Source: Parcubacteria group bacterium GW2011_GWA2_36_10 (lineage in GTDB: Bacteria; Patescibacteriota; Patescibacteriia; UBA1558; GWA2-36-10). Taken from it: a DNA stretch of 9,672 nucleotides. Of the stretch, positions 7,057 through 9,672 are shown in pieces. The number at the start of each line of letters is the position of its first letter. Within the stretch, counting starts at the first letter, position 1. The position numbers were made by a program, and so were the translations under genes. Below the pieces are notes generated by a model, which was given only the letters and a program-made list of their open reading frames with translations, had not been told where the DNA came from and made no database searches. Location of the stretch: the NCBI GenBank assembly GCA_000991205.1, contig LBRC01000046.1, forward strand, positions 1-9,672. The letters are read 5' to 3'.

Positions 7057-7740
7057 ATGAAAACAAGTAAGAGATTAAAAGCTAGCCAAGCTAAAGTAGA
7101 GAAAAATAAAGTTTATACTATTAGCGAAGCTATCAAACTAGTCAAAGAAACATCAGGTGTAAAATTTGATGCTTCTGTGGAAGTCCATGCTAAGCTCGGT
7201 ATTGATCCAAAAAAAGGTGATCAGATCGTCAGAGATTCAGTTTCTTTACCACACGGCACTGGTAAAACTGTTAGAGTTGCTGCCTTTGTACCCGCTGATT
7301 TAGCGAAATCTGCCAAGGCTGCTGGTGCTGATATTGTCGGTGATGAAGATTTGATTGAAGAAATCAAAAAGACCAGCAAATGTGATTTTGATATTGCGGT
7401 CACTACCCCAAGCTTTATGAAGCAGCTATCTGCTATTGCCAGAGTCCTAGGACAAAAGGGTTTGATGCCAAATCCTAAAACCGGTACTATTGGTGAAGAT
7501 GTGGCTAAGATGGTTGGTGAACTTAAAAAAGGTAAGGTGTCTTACAAGAATGATAATACTGCTAATATTCATGTGGTGATTGGTAAAGTTTCTTTTGCAG
7601 AAGCAGCTTTGGAAGAAAATTTCAAAATATTACTTGATTCTTTAAAGAAAGCTAAACCAAGCTCTATCAAAGGAACTTACTTAAAATCTTTGACCATTGC
7701 TTCCTCTATGGGGCCTGGCATCAAAGTTTCTGCTAACTAA
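7057..7740 (+). CDS. rplA: 50S ribosomal protein L1 (uL1)
   Basis: L1-stalk protein that binds 23S rRNA and helps release deacylated tRNA; in several bacteria it also represses its own mRNA. The 227 residues are close to the E. coli length (234). Signature regions are KFDASVEVHAKLGIDPKK, LPHGTGK, the hallmark GLMPNPKTGT (about residues 135-144), and the ending SSMGPGIKVS. Some Patescibacteria lineages are known to lack L1, so its presence narrows the lineage somewhat. It is the last gene of the unit: a terminator follows and no rplJ-rplL is found. The start has no Shine-Dalgarno site (AAAAGAT-ATG). Confidence 0.97.
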   Translation: MKTSKRLKASQAKVEKNKVYTISEAIKLVKETSGVKFDASVEVHAKLGIDPKKGDQIVRDSVSLPHGTGKTVRVAAFVPADLAKSAKAAGADIVGDEDLIEEIKKTSKCDFDIAVTTPSFMKQLSAIARVLGQKGLMPNPKTGTIGEDVAKMVGELKKGKVSYKNDNTANIHVVIGKVSFAEAALEENFKILLDSLKKAKPSSIKGTYLKSLTIASSMGPGIKVSAN

Positions 7741-7750
7741 AATATTATTT

Positions 7751-7799
7751 AAAACAGCCCCTTGTCATCCTCGCGAAAGCGGGGACGGGGCTGTTTTTT
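7751..7799 (+). terminator. terminator after rplA with a nested REP-like palindrome
   Basis: A perfect 11-bp outer stem, AAAACAGCCCC (7751-7761) with GGGGCTGTTTT (7787-7797), is followed by more T. The space inside is a second hairpin, CCTCGC (7769-7774) with GCGGGG (7779-7784), capped by a GAAA tetraloop and flanked by GTC/GAC. The inner element resembles the widespread GTCATNCCCGCGAAAGCGGG type of extragenic palindrome. Confidence 0.88.
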
Positions 7800-7805
7800 G
7801 GTTAT

Positions 7806-7834
7806 TTGACAGGTTTTTTATTTTTGTATATATT
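7806..7834 (+). promoter_or_regulatory. strong promoter downstream of rplA
   Basis: A perfect -35 TTGACA (7806-7811), a 17-base spacer and a -10 TATATT (7829-7834) predict a start near 7841. No convincing protein gene follows, only the structured region at 7841-8026. This makes it a candidate promoter for a small RNA. Confidence 0.65.
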
Positions 7835-7850
7835 TAAAGTATCTAAATAT

Positions 7851-7934
7851 ATGCAGAACATAAGTTTCCAATTCATGCATTGCACCAAACCAAACCACAA
7901 TATTTGGTATCGTTTTGTGATGCGTGATAGCTAA
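7851..7934 (+). CDS. possible 27-residue small ORF inside the candidate RNA
   Basis: ATG at 7851 opens a 27-codon frame closed by TAA. The product begins MQNISFQFMHC and ends YRFVMRDS. It has an unusual mix of Trp, His, Cys, Met and Gln for such AT-rich DNA, but no known motif or membrane segment. It begins ten bases after the predicted transcription start and has no Shine-Dalgarno site, which is the normal state for core genes in this window. It may be a leader peptide, a real microprotein, or chance; I favour chance or RNA structure. Confidence 0.2.
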   Translation: MQNISFQFMHCTKPNHNIWYRFVMRDS

Positions 7935-7992
7935 TTTATGTTTAAAGTATATATTTTTAGATAAAATATAATTCAAATAAGGAATAATCATA

Positions 7993-8025
7993 GTTAGCTA
8001 CGCGCAAGTAAGCTAGCTTTTTTTG
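7993..8025 (+). terminator. probable terminator of the candidate small RNA
   Basis: GTTAGC pairs with GCTAGC (one G-T pair) and TAC with GTA across one bulged A, with a GCGCAA loop, followed by about seven T. No coding gene ends nearby (rplA stops 250 bases earlier behind its own terminator), so this serves a non-coding transcript. Confidence 0.6.
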
Positions 8026-8035
8026 TTTATATTAT

Positions 8036-8126
8036 AAAAGACGCAAGTCAGGACAACGTTGATTGCAGCCACCATTGTTCTGATCTATCCCCGGTTAAAG
8101 AGAATATTTTTGCTTGCGTCTTTTTT
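8036..8126 (+). promoter_or_regulatory. folded element ahead of the small-gene cassette
   Basis: AAAAGACGCAAG (8036-8047) pairs perfectly with CTTGCGTCTTTT (8113-8124), a 12-bp closing stem followed by more T. Inside is a second hairpin, CAGGACAA (8049-8056) with TTGTTCTG (8075-8082), whose loop contains a small GTTG/CAGC stem; about 30 unpaired bases (8083-8112) follow. A closing stem plus T-run, an enclosed domain and a strong ribosome binding site 45 bases downstream fit a riboswitch or attenuator controlling the cassette, or a separate small RNA. No known riboswitch class was recognised. The remaining bases 8127-8170 hold only short weak hairpins. Confidence 0.45.
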
Positions 8127-8171
8127 ATCTTAACAAATAGATTTGTAAAGATCAAACGTTCTTTGTCAAAC

Positions 8172-8177
8172 AGGAGG
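8172..8177 (+). promoter_or_regulatory. consensus Shine-Dalgarno site AGGAGG
   Basis: A perfect AGGAGG lies eight bases before ATG 8186 and fixes that start. It stands out because pheS, gyrB, secE, nusG, rplK and rplA have no such site. Confidence 0.8.
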
Positions 8178-8185
8178 AAGGAAAG

Positions 8186-8527
8186 ATGGAAGACTTTCGA
8201 CATCCCGATCAAAAGCTTTTGCCTAAAGAGTTGCAGGCTTGGTGGCATAATTTTTTGGCCACTAGTCCGAGCAATTGGTCTTTGCGGCAAGAGATTGTGA
8301 CCGCTAAGCCTTGGAAGTATGAGGCAGCCGAGGAACTTTTGCGGCGTGCTAATGCCAGCGATGATTGCTTACGGGCGATCATCGAGCATGTGCCGGAATG
8401 CGAGGTTCGGGCAGCTAGTCTGCTTGCTTGGCGAGTGCGTGTGGCAACGAGTCATGTTTGCCGACCTGTGCGTGCAAACAAGCCTGACATCGTGTTGTTG
8501 AAGTGGCTGGCCAGAGGAGAATGGTGA
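8186..8527 (+). CDS. hypothetical protein with a 29-residue helical repeat
   Basis: A 113-residue soluble protein of unrecognised family. Two ungapped repeats 29 residues apart can be seen: S29/S58, L33/L62, R34/R63, I37/I66, A47/A76, A48/A77, L51/L80. Each unit reads as two short helices, as in HEAT-like or leucine-rich-variant solenoids, which suggests a small protein-binding scaffold (inference). The N-terminal 25 residues are Trp-rich (LQAWWHNFL); the C-terminus is basic and has C92. There is no signal peptide or membrane segment. The consensus Shine-Dalgarno site and the GC-richer, Arg/Ala/Glu-rich coding sequence differ from the neighbouring Lys/Asn/Ile-rich core genes, suggesting acquisition or a distinct expression class. 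Its TGA overlaps the next gene's ATG by one base. Full-length frame, site and coupling make it a likely real gene. Confidence 0.7.
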   Translation: MEDFRHPDQKLLPKELQAWWHNFLATSPSNWSLRQEIVTAKPWKYEAAEELLRRANASDDCLRAIIEHVPECEVRAASLLAWRVRVATSHVCRPVRANKPDIVLLKWLARGEW

Positions 8528-8718
8528 TGACTAAGCAAATGCCTAGAGACAAAGAGGCCTATGAGCGGCTAGATGAGATTGACGGCCATACTGGTTCGGA
8601 CATAGATAGTTTGTCAGACAATGGGTCAGCAGCTATTTATGGGCAGTCAGACTCATCGTACAGCGAAGGCTCTAGTCCTCCCAGTGAGAGCTATGATACT
8701 CCCATCTTTCTTGGCTAA
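8527..8718 (+). CDS. small acidic Ser/Asp-rich protein, probably disordered
   Basis: A 63-residue product of unknown function. ATG 8527 is chosen over GTG 8503 and ATG 8521 because AGAGGAG (8513-8519) is seven bases away, and its first base is the last base of the upstream TGA (TGATG), a classic translational-coupling arrangement. All four basic residues (K3, R7, K9, R14) fall in the first 14 positions. The remaining 49 residues have no Lys or Arg but 12 Ser and many Asp/Glu/Gly/Pro, the profile of an intrinsically disordered acidic tail, and the protein ends in a hydrophobic IFLG. It could bind the repeat protein encoded upstream (inference). No known domain or signal peptide is seen. Confidence 0.6.
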   Translation: MTKQMPRDKEAYERLDEIDGHTGSDIDSLSDNGSAAIYGQSDSSYSEGSSPPSESYDTPIFLG

Positions 8719-8722
8719 CAAT

Positions 8723-8760
8723 CCGGTGCTAGGCTTCAAAAACCTGGCACCGGCACTTTT
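8723..8760 (+). terminator. terminator of the two-gene cassette
   Basis: CCGGTGCTAGG (8723-8733) pairs with CCTGGCACCGG (8743-8753), 11 bp with one G-T pair and a 9-base A-rich loop, followed by CACTTTT. It lies four bases after the second gene's stop. The T-run is short, but the stem is very stable. Confidence 0.8.
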
Positions 8761-8772
8761 CCCATTATTAGA

Positions 8773-8801
8773 TTGATATATCTATTAAATTATGCTAATT
8801 T
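8773..8801 (+). promoter_or_regulatory. pepA promoter with extended -10
   Basis: TTGATA (8773-8778), a 17-base spacer and TAATTT (8796-8801), with TGC just before the -10. The layout matches the gyrB and secE promoters. The predicted start near 8808 leaves a very short leader of about 16 bases, containing AAAGGA six bases before the ATG. Confidence 0.7.
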
Positions 8802-8823
8802 AAGATAAATTAAAGGAAATTAT

Positions 8824-9672
8824 ATGGAACTACAATTTTTTCAAAAAGACATAGATGAGCAGGGCTTTGAGCTCTTGTTTTTACCTGTTTTAGCAGATCC
8901 ACTAGCTATTAAGGCTTGTATTCATACTTTAGCTTATGAGGATGAAGTAGATATTTTAACTCGTTTACAAAAAGAAAAGTTTAGTGGCAAAACTGGACAA
9001 GTATTTGTTATCCACAGCCAAGATTTGGTAGTGGTCTTAGCTGGTGCTGGAGCTAAAGAAAAGTTTAGTGTAGAAAATTGGCGTGAGTTAACCGCTACTT
9101 TAGTCAAGTTTTTAAAAACTTACCAAGTAGCCAAAGTAGCCCTACAGCTTAAGACTTGGTTAAAAGGAAATAATAATGTGGCTTTATTAGCCAAGGTCAT
9201 TGCTGAAACTTGGGTTTTAGCAGCGTATATTTTTGATAAATACAAAAAAATAGATATAGATCAAATTTCTTTAGTAGTAAGTAATTTAGGTGTTGAAGTA
9301 GATAATAGTAAGAAAAGAGATTTTAAAAATGCTTGGGAGCAAGGCTTGTTATTTGCTAACAGTACGATTTTGGCAAGAGATTTAGTCAATGAACCAGCCA
9401 GTGTTATGACGCCAAGTTTTTTAGCTGAAACTGCTTTAAAGATTGCTAAAGCTAATCCGCAAATTAAAGCTAAGATTTTAGATAAAGAGCAAGTGGAAAA
9501 ATTAGGTATGCATGCCTACTTGGGCATTGATCAAGGTTCAGAAGAGCCATTAAAATTTATTCATTTGATTTATCAGCCAAAAGCTAAAGCCAAAGAAAAA
9601 ATTGCTTTAGTTGGTAAAGGCATTACTTTTGATAGTGGCGGTTTAAATATAAAAGTCGGCGATGGTATGACA
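8824..9672 (+). CDS. pepA: leucyl aminopeptidase, family M17, 3' end outside the window
   Basis: A cytoplasmic hexameric zinc or manganese aminopeptidase that removes N-terminal residues from peptides. The frame is open from ATG 8824 to the window edge (283 codons of about 480-500 expected). The N-terminal regulatory domain is divergent. The catalytic domain begins around residue 170: ARDLVNEPASVMTPSFLAE (about 184-202), HAYLGIDQGS, then VGKGITFDSGGLNIK at 263-277. In that motif K265 and D270 correspond to metal ligands K270 and D275 of E. coli PepA, and K277 to catalytic K282. The later ligands (D293, D352, E354) and R356 lie outside the window. A weak Shine-Dalgarno site AAAGGA (8812-8817) precedes the start. 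It has its own promoter and is shielded from the upstream cassette by a terminator. Confidence 0.93.
   Translation, partial: MELQFFQKDIDEQGFELLFLPVLADPLAIKACIHTLAYEDEVDILTRLQKEKFSGKTGQVFVIHSQDLVVVLAGAGAKEKFSVENWRELTATLVKFLKTYQVAKVALQLKTWLKGNNNVALLAKVIAETWVLAAYIFDKYKKIDIDQISLVVSNLGVEVDNSKKRDFKNAWEQGLLFANSTILARDLVNEPASVMTPSFLAETALKIAKANPQIKAKILDKEQVEKLGMHAYLGIDQGSEEPLKFIHLIYQPKAKAKEKIALVGKGITFDSGGLNIKVGDGMT

Larger units (their letters stand above)
7841..8026 (+). ncRNA. candidate small structured RNA, unknown family
   Basis: This span lies between a consensus promoter and a terminator. From its predicted first base it folds into concentric stems: P1 pairs 7841-7852 with 7949-7962 (12 bp with two bulged T); P2 pairs AACATAAGTT (7857-7866) with AATTTATGTT (7933-7942), 10 bp including one G-T; P3 pairs CATGCAT (7874-7880) with ATGCGTG (7920-7926), continuing after a bulge with CAC/GTG and AAAC/GTTT. 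The result is a rod of about 120 bases with a central bubble, then an unpaired A-rich stretch and a terminator hairpin. Overall length and rod shape recall 6S RNA, but no signature of 6S, SRP RNA, RNase P RNA or tmRNA was recognised. P1 and P2 are AT-rich, so some pairing may be chance. A 27-codon open frame (7851-7934) overlaps it. Confidence 0.4.

Noticed and set aside
7962..7972. TATAAT at 7967-7972 as a promoter for the cassette
   Set aside because: No acceptable -35 lies 16-18 bases upstream in this AT-rich stretch, and a terminator hairpin follows within about 20 bases.
8036..8126. Integron attC site or tRNA gene
   Set aside because: The element lacks RYYYAAC/GTTRRRY core ends, and no cloverleaf or T-loop sequence can be drawn on either strand.
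8114..8143. TTGCGT with TAGATT as the cassette promoter
   Set aside because: Both elements are weak and the spacing is 18; it cannot be told from background. The cassette's promoter remains unidentified.
7841..8185. Type III toxin-antitoxin arrangement (RNA repeats, terminator, toxin gene)
   Set aside because: No tandem RNA repeats are present, and the following protein looks like a helical repeat protein, not a ToxN-like RNase.
8048..8290. 80-codon open frame on the - strand across the folded element and first cassette gene
   Set aside because: It lies over inverted repeats and a better supported gene, has no start signal, and its product has no family features.
1..9672. CRISPR array, insertion sequence or prophage genes
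   Set aside because: No regularly spaced repeats, transposase, integrase or phage structural motifs were seen.

Overview
This window looks like a piece of an AT-rich genome from the Candidate Phyla Radiation (Patescibacteria), probably a Parcubacteria-like lineage. The basis is inference: compact housekeeping genes with short intergenic gaps, start codons preceded by T/A-rich sequence instead of a Shine-Dalgarno (SD) site, a small multi-pass membrane protein just upstream of pheS, and core proteins of minimal length. TGA acts as an ordinary stop, so this is not a UGA-recoding lineage.

Layout, all on the + strand. (1) 1-3576: tail of a small membrane protein, then pheS and pheT (both subunits of phenylalanyl-tRNA synthetase), closed by a terminator. 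(2) 3617-5773: gyrB with its own promoter and a strong terminator. (3) 5833-7797: a canonical secE-nusG-rplK-rplA unit (protein export, transcription elongation, ribosomal stalk proteins) with a very good extended -10 promoter, ending in a terminator that contains a REP-like palindrome. The usual rplJ-rplL pair does not follow. (4) 7798-8185: about 390 bases with no convincing protein gene but much structure: a consensus promoter, a nested rod-like hairpin starting at the predicted +1, a terminator, and a second separate folded element. (5) 8186-8760: two small overlapping genes of unknown function with strong SD sites and a base composition unlike their neighbours, closed by a terminator. (6) 8773-9672: promoter and first 283 codons of a leucyl aminopeptidase (pepA, family M17), cut by the window edge.

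Two core genes are abnormal as written. pheT lacks the first 13-16 residues of its family, and its remaining N-terminus follows the pheS stop codon in the same frame. nusG has lost about 40 codons from its N-terminal domain and is frameshifted. Two such lesions in indispensable genes within 5 kb suggest small deletions in the assembly, but real mutations cannot be excluded from sequence alone.

The best candidates for something undescribed are the structured intergenic block (possible small RNA gene at 7841-8026 and folded leader at 8036-8126) and the two-gene cassette after it, whose first product carries a 29-residue helical repeat and whose second is a short Ser/Asp-rich disordered-looking protein.
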